Below, piece by piece: positions 33,553 through 42,420 of a DNA stretch of 44,382 nt (position 1 is its first letter; every line of letters begins with the position of its first letter). Source of the stretch: Bacteroidales bacterium (GTDB lineage Bacteria; Bacteroidota; Bacteroidia; Bacteroidales; PWNQ01); contig JAIPBW010000001.1 of assembly GCA_021738505.1 (NCBI GenBank), positions 72,659-117,040 of the forward strand, in the 5' to 3' direction. Under the pieces are notes generated by a model, which had not been told where the DNA came from, did not search any database, and worked only from the letters and a program-made list of their open reading frames with translations. A program made the position numbers and the translations under genes.

Positions 33553-34968
33553 ATGAAACATAAAATATACATCATCCTGAAGCCGGTGATCGTTACAGTG
33601 ATTCTTATGATAATTGGTGGAACCGCAATGGCTCAGGAAAAAAATGAGCCTGAAAAAGATTCTGTTTATGTGGACACGGTAAAAACCTATTGGTCTAACG
33701 ACACGCTAAAATATACAGGACCTGTATTGATGCCCGATTCCATAAAGGATGGATTATGGAAAGGGTATTTTAAGAATGGGGCTAAAATGATTGAAGGGCG
33801 ATATAATAAAGGAGAAAAAACGGGACACTGGAAATCATGGAATAATTCCGGACAAATCATCGAAGATATTCATTACGAAAATGGGCCGTGGAAAGAGTAC
33901 TTCCCAAATGGAACCCCCAGTGCTATAGGGCAGGTGAAAGATTCGGCTAAGCATGGTAAATGGGAGTTTTATGATTATAACGGCCAAAAGCGGGAAGTAG
34001 CTATTTTCCAAGACGGAAACCGGCATGGGAAAAATATTCGCTGGCACGGTAACGGACAAAAAGCTTTTGAAGGCTATTATGAAAACGGCAAACTCGAAGG
34101 AATGGCCACCTGGTGGTATGAAAACGGAAACGTGGAGATGAAAGGTAAGTCTGTTGAGGGATTACAAGATAGTGTCTGGACTTTTTATCATGAAAACGGA
34201 GAAAAAGGTTCAAAAGGTACGTTTGTAGAAGGAAAGCCACATGGAGAATGGACGTATTGGTATCAGTCCGGAAAGGTGAAACGAAAAGGAAAATGGGAGA
34301 TGGGCAAAAAGACCGGAATCTGGACTTCATGGTATGAAAACGGACAGAAACTGCAGGAAGGAAAGTATGAAGATGGATTGGAAGAAGGAGTCTGGAAATC
34401 CTGGTGGGAAAACGGACAGATTAAAGACTCCGGCAAGTTTGAAGACGGAAAAATGGAAGGGGAATGGAAAGGTTATCTTCCGGATGGAACACCTGAATAT
34501 ATCGCTCATTACAAGAATGATAAAAAACACGGCTTGTGGACAACTTTTTATGAAGACGGCACCAAACGTTTTGAAACCATGATGAAGGATAACGAAGAAC
34601 ATGGTGAAAGCATTAAATATTATCCTACCGGAAAAAAACAACAGGAAGGAGAATACGAAGAAGGTTCCAAAGACGGCGAATGGAAGTTTTACGCCGATTA
34701 TGGAGCCTTAATTAAAAAGCAGGAGTTTGAAGAAGGCAAACCCGAAGGCGATTTTGTAGAATATTTCCCCAATCGCCAAGTTAAAGTTAAGGGCCAATAC
34801 GATGATTTTTATAAAGAGGGAGAATGGCTTTATTACAACCAAAGAGGCAAACTCATCCGTAAAGTGAAATTTGAAGAAGGAGAAATTGTGTCTTCTTCTA
34901 CAGTAGAAGAGTCAGAAGATAAAAGCAACCAAAATAACGCTAAACAATCGCCGGGAAGTGGATTTTAA
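33553..34968 (+). CDS. Exported protein with 16 MORN-like repeats
   Basis: A 471-residue protein with a signal peptide (MKHKIYIILKPVIVTVILMI through GGTAMA/QE). I use the ATG at 33553, because the longer frame starts with TTG at 33550. From about residue 60 on, the protein is a run of 16 units of about 23 residues of the form G.Y.NGK.HG.W..Y..NG, as in HGKWEFYDYNG, EGVWKSWWENG and HGLWTTFYEDG. This is the MORN-like family annotated as YwqK antitoxin; no toxin gene is nearby. The third unit lacks about four residues between its NG and W (HYENGPWKEYF). The repeats should form a long beta-sheet; the role is probably structural or binding at the envelope. Confidence 0.88.
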   Translation: MKHKIYIILKPVIVTVILMIIGGTAMAQEKNEPEKDSVYVDTVKTYWSNDTLKYTGPVLMPDSIKDGLWKGYFKNGAKMIEGRYNKGEKTGHWKSWNNSGQIIEDIHYENGPWKEYFPNGTPSAIGQVKDSAKHGKWEFYDYNGQKREVAIFQDGNRHGKNIRWHGNGQKAFEGYYENGKLEGMATWWYENGNVEMKGKSVEGLQDSVWTFYHENGEKGSKGTFVEGKPHGEWTYWYQSGKVKRKGKWEMGKKTGIWTSWYENGQKLQEGKYEDGLEEGVWKSWWENGQIKDSGKFEDGKMEGEWKGYLPDGTPEYIAHYKNDKKHGLWTTFYEDGTKRFETMMKDNEEHGESIKYYPTGKKQQEGEYEEGSKDGEWKFYADYGALIKKQEFEEGKPEGDFVEYFPNRQVKVKGQYDDFYKEGEWLYYNQRGKLIRKVKFEEGEIVSSSTVEESEDKSNQNNAKQSPGSGF

Positions 34969-34984
34969 ATCCTTCTTAAAAAAT

Positions 34985-35305
34985 TTATAAAAGTCCTAAC
35001 TCCAGCTTAGCTTCATCACTAATCATACTTTTATCCCATGGAGGATCAAAAGTGATTTCGACTTCGGCTTTCTTGATGCCGTCTATAGCCCTTACTTTAG
35101 CTTCGATCTCTGTTGGCAGGCTTTCGGCAACCGGACAATTCGGGGCTGTTAACGTCATTTTTATATGAGCAATTTTATCCTCGTCCACGTGGATCTCATA
35201 AATTAATCCCAGATCGTAAATGTTTACAGGAATTTCCGGGTCGTAAATATTTTTTAGTGCATCCAATACTTTGGATTCCAGTTCTAATGCATTTTGTTCT
35301 GACAT
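34985..35305 (-). CDS. DUF59/MIP18-family protein, SufT-like
   Basis: A 106-residue protein of the MIP18/PaaD/SufT family. The core is IYDPEIPVNIYDLGLIYEI (DPE then DLG) and the conserved Cys in TAPNCPVAESLP, followed by VEITFDPPWDKSMI. It is the last gene of the suf operon, 12 bp after sufE. SufT-type proteins help to mature or deliver Fe-S clusters to client proteins. Full SufT proteins have an extra N-terminal domain that is absent here, so the symbol is left blank. Confidence 0.9.
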   Translation of the reverse strand: MSEQNALELESKVLDALKNIYDPEIPVNIYDLGLIYEIHVDEDKIAHIKMTLTAPNCPVAESLPTEIEAKVRAIDGIKKAEVEITFDPPWDKSMISDEAKLELGLL

Positions 35306-35317
35306 AATTAATTCCGT

Positions 35318-35758
35318 TTATTCGTTTTTGTCTTTTTGTTCTTGCTTGGTTTTAAAAGCCAAAGCATACAGTTTTATTTGTTTTAGCATGGACATCAGTC
35401 CGTTGGAGCGAGTAGGCGAGAGGTGTTCCTGCAATCCGATTTGATCAATAAAAGAATGATCGTCTTCATAAACCTCGGCGGGAGGCTCTCCGGAATAAAC
35501 GCGCAGCAGTAAGCTGACAATACCTTTGGTAATAACGGCATCGCTATCACCACGAATCATCAGTTTTCCGTCTTCCATCCAGGCATAAAGCCAAACCTGC
35601 GACTGACAGCCACTGATAAGATATTTTTCAGTTTTATACTGTTCGTCTAATGGCTCAAGAGAATTTCCCATTTCAATCAGATAATTGTATTTGTCCATCC
35701 AGTCATCAAACATGGAAAATTCTTCAATGATTTCTTCTTGTTTCGCTTGAATACTCAT
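35318..35758 (-). CDS. sufE: Cysteine desulfuration protein SufE
   Basis: A 146-residue sulfur-transfer protein. The acceptor cysteine is Cys51 in YLISGCQSQVWL, followed by the conserved RGDSDAVITKGIVSLLLRVY and GEPP. It takes the persulfide sulfur from SufS and passes it to SufB. It lies 39 bp after sufS and 12 bp before the DUF59 gene. Confidence 0.96.
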   Translation of the reverse strand: MSIQAKQEEIIEEFSMFDDWMDKYNYLIEMGNSLEPLDEQYKTEKYLISGCQSQVWLYAWMEDGKLMIRGDSDAVITKGIVSLLLRVYSGEPPAEVYEDDHSFIDQIGLQEHLSPTRSNGLMSMLKQIKLYALAFKTKQEQKDKNE

Positions 35759-35797
35759 TTTGTTTCTTTTTATTATTCCGGTATAATAAGGACAAAT

Positions 35798-37024
35798 TTA
35801 GCCAAACATTGTTTTGACTTTTTTGATTGCCTCCACTAAAATGTCAATTTCTTTCTTCGTATTATAAGGAGCAAATGAGGCTCTGACAGTTCCCGGTATC
35901 TTAAAGTGGTCCATCAAAGGTTGAGTGCAGTGATGCCCGGTTCTGATGGCAATGCCTAATTTGTCAAAGATTGTGCCGGCATCATAGGGGTGAATATCGT
36001 TGATTAAGAAGGATATAACGGATGTTTTGTTCGTTGCTTCTCCATAAATTTTCAATCCCTCAATTTGTTTAAGTTGACTTGTCGCATAGTCCAGTAGTTC
36101 ACGTTCAATCTGGCGGATTTTCTCTTTGCCAGTGGACTCAACAAATTCCAGTGCTTTGTGTAGGCCAATTACTCCGGCTATATTAGGTGTTCCGGCTTCA
36201 AATTTGTAGGGTAAATCGTTGTATGTTGTTTTCTCAAAAGTTACGCGGTTAATCATTTCCCCGCCTCCTTTGTATGGGGGAATATCACTGAGCCATTTTT
36301 CTTTGCCATAAGCAACACCAACGCCTGTTGGCCCGTAAACTTTGTGGCCGGAAAAACAGTAGAAGTCAACATCCAGATCTTGCACATCAACATCCAGGTG
36401 TGGTATTCCCTGTGCACCATCTACAAGCACGGGAATATCATGATTATGAGCTTTTTTAATGATTTCTTTTACAGGATTTATGGTGCCTAAAGTATTGGAA
36501 ATATGATTTACTGCAATTATTCGTGTTTTCTTTGTTATCAGCGTATCCAGCTTTTCCAGTATTAACTCACCTTTTTCATTCACCGGCAATACTTTGATAT
36601 GAGCATTTTTACGTTCGGCCACCAATTGCCAGGGGACAATATTGGAGTGGTGCTCCAGCCCGCTGATAATGATTTCATCGCCTTCCCCGATGTATTTCTC
36701 GCCATAAGAAAAGGCGATCATATTTATGGCTTCAGTAGCCCCGCTGGTAAAAATGATCTCATGAGCTGATGCTGCATTAATGGTTTCCCGGACTTTTTCC
36801 CGGCTATTTTCAAATGCCTCCGTAGCCTTTTGCGATAGTGTGTGTACACCCCGGTGAACATTGCTGTTATAATTGTTGTAATATTCGGAGATCGCATCAA
36901 TAACAACTCTGGGCTTGTGGGTGGTGGCTGCATTGTCCAGATAAACCAAAGGCCGGTCGTTCATTTCTTGTTTTAAGATTGGAAATGATTTGCGAATTTT
37001 TTGGATGTCAGTATTCAGGCTCAT
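35798..37024 (-). CDS. sufS: Cysteine desulfurase SufS
   Basis: A 408-residue class V aminotransferase-fold enzyme. The PLP lysine is Lys228 in CFSGHKVYGPTG and the active cysteine is Cys366 in RTGHHCTQP, which marks the SufS (group II) type. TSGATEAINM (93-102) binds the PLP phosphate. It removes sulfur from cysteine for Fe-S assembly. It follows sufD by 26 bp. Confidence 0.97.
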   Translation of the reverse strand: MSLNTDIQKIRKSFPILKQEMNDRPLVYLDNAATTHKPRVVIDAISEYYNNYNSNVHRGVHTLSQKATEAFENSREKVRETINAASAHEIIFTSGATEAINMIAFSYGEKYIGEGDEIIISGLEHHSNIVPWQLVAERKNAHIKVLPVNEKGELILEKLDTLITKKTRIIAVNHISNTLGTINPVKEIIKKAHNHDIPVLVDGAQGIPHLDVDVQDLDVDFYCFSGHKVYGPTGVGVAYGKEKWLSDIPPYKGGGEMINRVTFEKTTYNDLPYKFEAGTPNIAGVIGLHKALEFVESTGKEKIRQIERELLDYATSQLKQIEGLKIYGEATNKTSVISFLINDIHPYDAGTIFDKLGIAIRTGHHCTQPLMDHFKIPGTVRASFAPYNTKKEIDILVEAIKKVKTMFG

Positions 37025-37050
37025 GACGGTTGTTTTCGTACAAAAGTAAA

Positions 37051-38463
37051 TTAAATATTGCTCAAATCTATATCAAAGGATATTTCCCTGTCATCTTTGC
37101 AATGTAGTACACATTGGTCACAAATTGACAATTCACCTTTCAGGCGTTTGACAACCATATTGTCAATACGGTCTTTCAGAGCATCAATTTTGATAAGGTT
37201 TACAACTTGAGCTGCAAATGCATACATCATTAGCATCCGTGCATTGTGTTCGCATATACCACGGGAACGCAAGTAAAACATAGCTTCTGTATCCAATTGT
37301 CCAATCGTGGCGCCATGTGAACATTTTACATCGTCGGCATAAATTTCCAGAAAGGGTTTTGCAATGACCCGGGCTTTCTCTGTAAGCTGAATATTCTGGT
37401 TGCTCTGAAATGCATTTGTTTGCTGAGAATCTTTGCGCACCATAATATGGCCATTGAAAACCGCTTTGGCTTCATCATCTATGATTCCCTTAAAAAGCTC
37501 GTTGGAATAACTGTTGGGCTGAGCATGGTCGACATAAACCTGATTGTCTACATGTTGCTTGCGGTCCATTAGATATAACCCAAGAATATCCGCATGACAA
37601 TTTTGTCCGTTTAAAGTGACATCGATGTCATTACGTAAAATACCTCCATTAAGACTTATCGTATTCGTGGACAGGTTGCTGTTATCTTTCTGATGAAAAT
37701 ATGTGGAGTTGACCATTACAGCCTTATCATCTTTGTTTTGCAGCTTATAATAATCCAGCTCCGAATTTTTGGCCATAAAAATTTCAGATACTGCATTAGT
37801 AAAGCTTTCCTTTTGCTCTATGGAGTCATCGCAATGAACGAGTGTCATTTTGCTGCTTTCTCCCATAACAACTAAATTACGGGGAAACATCATCAGTTTT
37901 TCCGTGGATTTTGTCAGGTTCACCATTTGAATGGGAATATCCACATGCACATTTTCGGGGACATAAATAAACAGTCCGTCCTGAATGAATGCTGTATTGA
38001 GTGGGACCAGTCCGTGACTGTCTGTTTTTGCATATTTTCCAAAATGTGCTTTAACAATGTCCGGGTATTTATGAAAAGCTTCTCTCAGGCTACCTATGAT
38101 AACACCGTTATCAAGCTCACGTATGGCTGAATCGGTAAAAGCGTAATAGCCATTAAGCTGACTAACAAGATAGGTTTCAAAATTATGAACCTGACATTGG
38201 AAAATATCATGGATATTGATTTTTTGCTTATCCCGTTTAAGCTCATGGGTATAATTTAAATCCAGAGCGGGGTCCAAATCCGTATTCCGCCAGCTTTCCA
38301 TAGGATGCCGGGGGATGCCGGCTTTTTCAAATGATTTTATCGCATCTCTTCTCATCGTAGCGATATATTCCGGGTCGCCATTAAGGATTTGTTGCTCATT
38401 TTGATAGAAACGCTCTACGAATTGAGCATCTACTTTATGTTGTGTGGTTACTTCTTTGTTCAT
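37051..38463 (-). CDS. sufD: Fe-S assembly scaffold SufD
   Basis: A 470-residue SufBD-family protein, homologous to SufB in its C-terminal beta-helix. The conserved SufD end QTNAFQSNQNIQLTEKA, CSHGATIGQLD, AMFYLRSRGI is present, followed by a helical tail (DALKDRIDNMV). It forms the SufBC2D complex with SufB and the ATPase SufC, where iron and sulfur are assembled into clusters. A 72-bp gap separates it from sufC. Confidence 0.96.
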   Translation of the reverse strand: MNKEVTTQHKVDAQFVERFYQNEQQILNGDPEYIATMRRDAIKSFEKAGIPRHPMESWRNTDLDPALDLNYTHELKRDKQKINIHDIFQCQVHNFETYLVSQLNGYYAFTDSAIRELDNGVIIGSLREAFHKYPDIVKAHFGKYAKTDSHGLVPLNTAFIQDGLFIYVPENVHVDIPIQMVNLTKSTEKLMMFPRNLVVMGESSKMTLVHCDDSIEQKESFTNAVSEIFMAKNSELDYYKLQNKDDKAVMVNSTYFHQKDNSNLSTNTISLNGGILRNDIDVTLNGQNCHADILGLYLMDRKQHVDNQVYVDHAQPNSYSNELFKGIIDDEAKAVFNGHIMVRKDSQQTNAFQSNQNIQLTEKARVIAKPFLEIYADDVKCSHGATIGQLDTEAMFYLRSRGICEHNARMLMMYAFAAQVVNLIKIDALKDRIDNMVVKRLKGELSICDQCVLHCKDDREISFDIDLSNI

Positions 38464-38535
38464 TCAGACAAAATTTTTGTAATCGTTTGATAATACGTTC
38501 CGTACATAATTAAAAGTTACGCGATCACGCATTCA

Positions 38536-39276
38536 TCAGTCTTTTAACCATTCATAACCTTTTTCTTCCAGTTCGTATGCAAGGGTTTTATCCCCGCTTT
38601 TTACGATTTTCCCATCGTAAAGCACATGAACATAGTCCGGAATGATATAATCTAAAAGTCTTTGATAGTGTGTAATGACAACCGTTGCGTTATCATCGGA
38701 TTTCAACGTATTCACTCCGTTTGCCACAATTTTCAGTGCATCAATATCCAGGCCGGAATCTGTCTCGTCTAAAATCGATAATTTCGGTTCGAGCATAGCC
38801 ATCTGGAAGATCTCATTTTTCTTTTTCTCTCCTCCCGAAAAGCCTTCATTGACGGACCGCCCGGCCAGGGAATCATGAAGACCAACCAGTTCCTTCTTAT
38901 CTTTCATAAACTTTAGAAACTGGGCGGCTGTAAATGGCTCCTGATTTTTGTATTTGCGGATTTCATCAATAGCTGTGCGCATAAAATTGTTCATGCTTAC
39001 CCCCGGAATTTCTACCGGATATTGAAAACCCATGAAAATACCCTCACGGGCACGTTCTTCCACATCCATTTCCATTATGTCTTTTCCCTGATAGGTAATA
39101 CTTCCACTGACGACTTCATATCCGTCTTTTCCGGAAATAACGTTGGCCAGTGTGCTTTTCCCCGAGCCGTTAGGACCCATAATCGCATGCACTTCTCCGG
39201 GTTTTACTTCAAGATTCAAACCATTGAGAATGGTTTTGCCTTCTACTGTTACTACTAAATCTTTTATCTTAAGCAT
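38536..39276 (-). CDS. sufC: Fe-S assembly ATPase SufC
   Basis: A 246-residue ABC-type ATPase. Walker A is GPNGSGKST at 34-42. The ABC signature is FSGGE at 146-150, in NEGFSGGEKKKNE, which is characteristic of SufC, and Walker B is LSILDE at 166-171. The D-loop SGLDIDAL is also typical. It powers conformational change in the SufBC2D scaffold. Its spacing from sufB (165 bp) is far larger than other gaps in the operon and is filled by a repeat element. Confidence 0.97.
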   Translation of the reverse strand: MLKIKDLVVTVEGKTILNGLNLEVKPGEVHAIMGPNGSGKSTLANVISGKDGYEVVSGSITYQGKDIMEMDVEERAREGIFMGFQYPVEIPGVSMNNFMRTAIDEIRKYKNQEPFTAAQFLKFMKDKKELVGLHDSLAGRSVNEGFSGGEKKKNEIFQMAMLEPKLSILDETDSGLDIDALKIVANGVNTLKSDDNATVVITHYQRLLDYIIPDYVHVLYDGKIVKSGDKTLAYELEEKGYEWLKD

Positions 39277-39302
39277 AATAATGATTTTTCTAATTTGTGT
39301 TT

Positions 39303-39440
39303 GTCCATAAAGTCAGTGTCTGGTTCATAATGTTCGAGTTTAAGGCTTGTGAAGTTTTTTATCAATAGGATTTTACTTATGTAAATGACTGTGATAAAAA
39401 ACGAGCATAACGCAGAAATCGGACATTATGGACAGACACA
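39303..39440. repeat. MITE-like element, copy B (full), inside the suf operon
   Basis: The termini are GTCCATAAAGTCAGTGTCTG at 39303-39322 and, at the other end, ACATTATGGACAGACACAAT (39423-39442). Read on opposite strands these are inverted repeats sharing GTGTCTG and ATAATGT. The inner pair TTTTTTATCA (39355-39364) and TGATAAAAAA (39392-39401) gives a hairpin-like interior. It aligns with copy A in the opposite orientation, but without the GC-rich inserts. It ends at the sufB stop codon (39442) and fills nearly the whole sufB-sufC gap. Confidence 0.78.
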
Positions 39441-39441
39441 A

Positions 39442-40905
39442 TTAACCTACGCTGCCTTCCAGGCTGATCGATAGTAGTTTTTGGGCTTCTACCGCAAATT
39501 CCATAGGCAGTTTATTTAATACTTCTTTTGCATATCCATTGACAATCAGATTTATCGATTGCTCTTCGTCCAATCCTCTTTGCTGGCAATAAAAGAGCTG
39601 ATCATCCGAAATTTTGGATGTTGTCGCTTCGTGCTCTACGATTGAGCTTTCGTTAAATGTATTGATATAAGGCCAGGTGTGGGCTCCGCATTTATCCCCC
39701 AACAAGAGCGAATCACATTGGGAGAAATTCCTCCCGTTTTCGGCTTTTCCCGTCATTTTAACTAAACCACGATATGAGTTCTGGCTGTATCCAGCTGAAA
39801 TACCTTTGGAGATAATTGTGGACTTGGTGTTTTTCCCGATATGGATCATTTTAGAACCAGTATCTGCCTGTTGGTAATTATTCGTGACAGCTACAGAATA
39901 GAATTCTCCAATCGAATTATCTCCCATTAAAATACAACTGGGATATTTCCAGGTGATACTGGAGCCTGTCTCCACCTGTGTCCAGGATATTTTGGAATTG
40001 GCTCCTTTGGCCAGTCCCCGTTTGGTTACAAAATTATAAATACCTCCTTTGCCCTCTTTATTACCGGGATACCAGTTTTGCACTGTTGAGTACTTGACTT
40101 CTGCTCCTTTATTTGCAACGATTTCTACAATAGCCGCATGGAGCTGATTTTCATCGCGCTGTGGAGCTGTGCAGCCTTCCAGATAACTTACGTAACTATC
40201 GTCTTCAGCGACGATCAGCGTGCGTTCAAATTGCCCGGTATTAGCAGCATTAATGCGGAAATAGGTAGAAAGTTCTACGGGACTCTTTACTCCTTTGGGG
40301 ATATAACAAAATGATCCGTCGGAGAATACAGCTGAGTTTAATGCTGCAAAATAATTATCATCCGGTGGAACGACGCTTCCCAAATGTTGGCGTACCAACT
40401 CGGGGTGATTTTGCACGGCCTCACTGAACGAACAAAAGATAATCCCCTTTTCTTCAAGTGTATCCTGGAAAGTTGTTTTCACAGAAACACTGTCAAAAAC
40501 AGCATCTACAGCAACTCCGGAAAGTGCTTTTTGCTCTTCCAAAGGAATTCCCAGTTTGTTGAAAGTATCCAGTAATTCCGGGTCTACTTCGTCCAGACTT
40601 TCCTTATCCGGTTTTGTTTTGGGTGCAGAATAATAGACAATGTTTTGTAAATCAATGGGTGGTATTTCCAGATGGGCCCAATCGGGCTGGGGCATGTTCA
40701 TGAATTTGTGATACGCATCCAAACGGTAATCAAGAAGCCATTGCGGTTCATTTTTTTTCTGGCTGATTAACCGGATCACATCTTCATTAAGTCCCTTAGG
40801 TATAGTATCGCTGTCTACGTTAGTGACAAATCCATATTTATAATCCGAATTGGCCACTTCGTTCAGTACTTTATCCTGATTTTGTTTTTTATCGTTTGCT
40901 TCCAT
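39442..40905 (-). CDS. sufB: Fe-S assembly scaffold SufB
   Basis: A 487-residue scaffold protein, normal length. Conserved segments include [20 protein letters not shown] near the start, [70 protein letters not shown] and, near the end, [20 protein letters not shown]. The Cys in [15 protein letters not shown] and the Glu in [12 protein letters not shown] belong to the region where E. coli SufB builds the cluster. First gene of the operon, preceded by a good promoter. Confidence 0.97.
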   Translation of the reverse strand: MEANDKKQNQDKVLNEVANSDYKYGFVTNVDSDTIPKGLNEDVIRLISQKKNEPQWLLDYRLDAYHKFMNMPQPDWAHLEIPPIDLQNIVYYSAPKTKPDKESLDEVDPELLDTFNKLGIPLEEQKALSGVAVDAVFDSVSVKTTFQDTLEEKGIIFCSFSEAVQNHPELVRQHLGSVVPPDDNYFAALNSAVFSDGSFCYIPKGVKSPVELSTYFRINAANTGQFERTLIVAEDDSYVSYLEGCTAPQRDENQLHAAIVEIVANKGAEVKYSTVQNWYPGNKEGKGGIYNFVTKRGLAKGANSKISWTQVETGSSITWKYPSCILMGDNSIGEFYSVAVTNNYQQADTGSKMIHIGKNTKSTIISKGISAGYSQNSYRGLVKMTGKAENGRNFSQCDSLLLGDKCGAHTWPYINTFNESSIVEHEATTSKISDDQLFYCQQRGLDEEQSINLIVNGYAKEVLNKLPMEFAVEAQKLLSISLEGSVG

Positions 40906-40947
40906 ACCAACTATAGTACGTTATTTAGATTAAATTAAAATTATGGG

Positions 40948-40978
40948 CAAAAATAGAAAAGAATAGCCATATTTGCAA
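40948..40978 (-). promoter_or_regulatory. Predicted suf operon promoter
   Basis: On the minus strand, TTG (40976-40978), a 20-bp spacer and TATTTTTG (40948-40955) match the Bacteroidota promoter exactly. Transcription would begin near 40943, leaving a leader of about 38 bases before sufB. I see no clear palindrome for an Fe-S-sensing repressor next to it. Confidence 0.5.
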
Positions 40979-41301
40979 TAGCCCTTTTCTAATTTTATTG
41001 CACTAAATCAACAAAAACCTGTAGAAATAGTTTGGCAAAAATAAGTAAATTAAGCTGTTTTAATTGATTGGAGATTGTCTATAGCGTCATTGTCTGATTC
41101 ATGAATGTTTGAGCACAAAAATTGAATCATTTTATCGTGGGCATGAGAAGAGCTTTATCAACAAAAGGCCGGGGAAAAACTTACCAATGGCAGGTTTTTT
41201 TTGTGGGTTAACGCTAATTTAGAATGAAGCAGAGGCGATCAAGATCAATTCCTGTTTATTTCAAATCCTGATCAACAAGTTATTGTTTCAAAGGCATGTA
41301 T
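40979..41301. other. Intergenic region between divergent sufB and thiL
   Basis: No gene is visible. It contains a degenerate end of the repeat element at 41076-41113 and the two divergent promoters at its edges. No thiamine-pyrophosphate riboswitch is recognisable before thiL. Confidence 0.45.
41076..41113. repeat. Degenerate end of the MITE-like element (copy D)
   Basis: TGTCTATAGCGTCATTGTCT followed by GATTCATGAATGTTTGAG aligns with the terminus of copy B (39302-39337), with about seven substitutions and one inserted base. It includes the part outside the terminal repeat (GTCYATARMGTC). The rest of the element is not recognisable, so this looks like an old, decayed copy. Confidence 0.5.
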
Positions 41302-41309
41302 TATCTTTG
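41302..41309 (+). promoter_or_regulatory. -7 element of the thiL promoter
   Basis: TATCTTTG is a perfect TAnnTTTG match, 19 bp before the thiL ATG. The nearest TTG (41283-41285) is only 16 bp upstream, so the -33 part is weak. Confidence 0.35.
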
Positions 41310-41328
41310 TAACCAAAATTAAACCATT

Positions 41329-42369
41329 ATGGAAGAAATCAGCAAAACACCTCTCACTGAATTGGGAGAATTTGGTCTTATTGACCGTTTGATGAAGGAT
41401 GTAAAAATAAAAGAAAAAAGTACGATAAAAGGGACAGGTGATGATGCAGCCGTGATCAACAATGGCATTTTCCATACCCTGGTCACTACTGATCTGTTAG
41501 CCGAAGGCGTTCATTTTGATATTACTTACACACCATTGAAGCATTTAGGTTATAAGGCGGTCGTTGTAAACTTGTCTGATGTGGCAGCGATGAACGCTAT
41601 GCCTAAGCAAATTACGGTGAGTATTGCTGTCTCAAGCCGTTATACCGTGGAAGCCCTGGAGGAACTCTATAAAGGAATCAAATTAGCCTGTGATAATTAT
41701 GGTGTTGACTTTGTAGGTGGAGATACAACAACATCCCGTTCGGGATTGATCATTTCGGTTACGGCGATAGGGCAGGCCATGGCTGAAGACATTGTTTACA
41801 GGAACGGAGCAAAAGAAAATGATCTGATTTGTGTGTCGGGAACTCTGGGAGCTGCTTATGCCGGGTTGTTGGTTTTAGAAAGAGAGAAAAAGGCTTTTAA
41901 AGAAAGTCAGGGTGCTCAGCCTGATCTGGAGAGCTACGATTATATACTGGAACGTCAGCTTAAACCGGAGCCTCGTCTGGATGTTATCAAAGCCCTGGCA
42001 CACCTTAAAGTGAAGCCTTCTGCCATGATGGATGTGTCTGATGGCCTGGCGTCTGAGATTATGCATATTACCAGGAATTCCCAAACCGGGGCTGAAATTT
42101 TTGAGGACAAATTACCAATCGACCATCAAACCGGAGATGTGGCTAAAGAGATGAAGCTGGACCCTACAACATTAGCTATGAATGGTGGAGAGGATTATGA
42201 GCTGTTGTTTACTGTTAGTCAGGAAGATTACGAAAAAATTAAGGATAACCCGGCTTTTGCTATTATTGGGTATATCAAAGAGAAGAATGCCGGAGTTAAT
42301 CTGATTGCCCGGGATGGTTCCTCAAATCCCATACAAGCTCAGGGATGGGACGCGTTAAATAAAAAATAA
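41329..42369 (+). CDS. thiL: Thiamine-monophosphate kinase
   Basis: A 346-residue enzyme that phosphorylates thiamine monophosphate to thiamine pyrophosphate with ATP. Family signatures present: LGEFGLIDRL near the N-terminus, GTGDDAAV (35-42), TTDLLAEGVHFD (53-64), the GGDTTTS motif and MDVSDGLASEI, with NGGEDYELLFTV near the C-terminus. The Asp residues of these motifs bind Mg-ATP. Monocistronic, divergent from sufB and ended by the hairpin at 42378-42411. Confidence 0.96.
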   Translation: MEEISKTPLTELGEFGLIDRLMKDVKIKEKSTIKGTGDDAAVINNGIFHTLVTTDLLAEGVHFDITYTPLKHLGYKAVVVNLSDVAAMNAMPKQITVSIAVSSRYTVEALEELYKGIKLACDNYGVDFVGGDTTTSRSGLIISVTAIGQAMAEDIVYRNGAKENDLICVSGTLGAAYAGLLVLEREKKAFKESQGAQPDLESYDYILERQLKPEPRLDVIKALAHLKVKPSAMMDVSDGLASEIMHITRNSQTGAEIFEDKLPIDHQTGDVAKEMKLDPTTLAMNGGEDYELLFTVSQEDYEKIKDNPAFAIIGYIKEKNAGVNLIARDGSSNPIQAQGWDALNKK

Positions 42370-42377
42370 ATAAAAGG

Positions 42378-42411
42378 TAGCCCCGGCAAAAATTCATTTT
42401 TGCCGGGGCTA
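42378..42411. terminator. Perfect 16-bp hairpin between convergent thiL and glnS
   Basis: TAGCCCCGGCAAAAAT at 42378-42393 and its exact complement at 42396-42411 leave a 2-base gap, so the actual loop would be larger. No T-run follows, but the stem itself includes AAAAAT/ATTTTT. It probably ends transcription from both sides. Confidence 0.7.
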
Positions 42412-42420
42412 ATCAGTTCA

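Noticed and set aside
33553..34968. YwqK-type antitoxin annotation for the MORN protein
   Set aside because: The protein is exported and no toxin gene is adjacent; the label comes from repeat similarity only.
40906..41328. Possible TPP riboswitch before thiL
   Set aside because: The conserved CUGAGA and GACCUG-type motifs are absent, and the predicted leader is too short.
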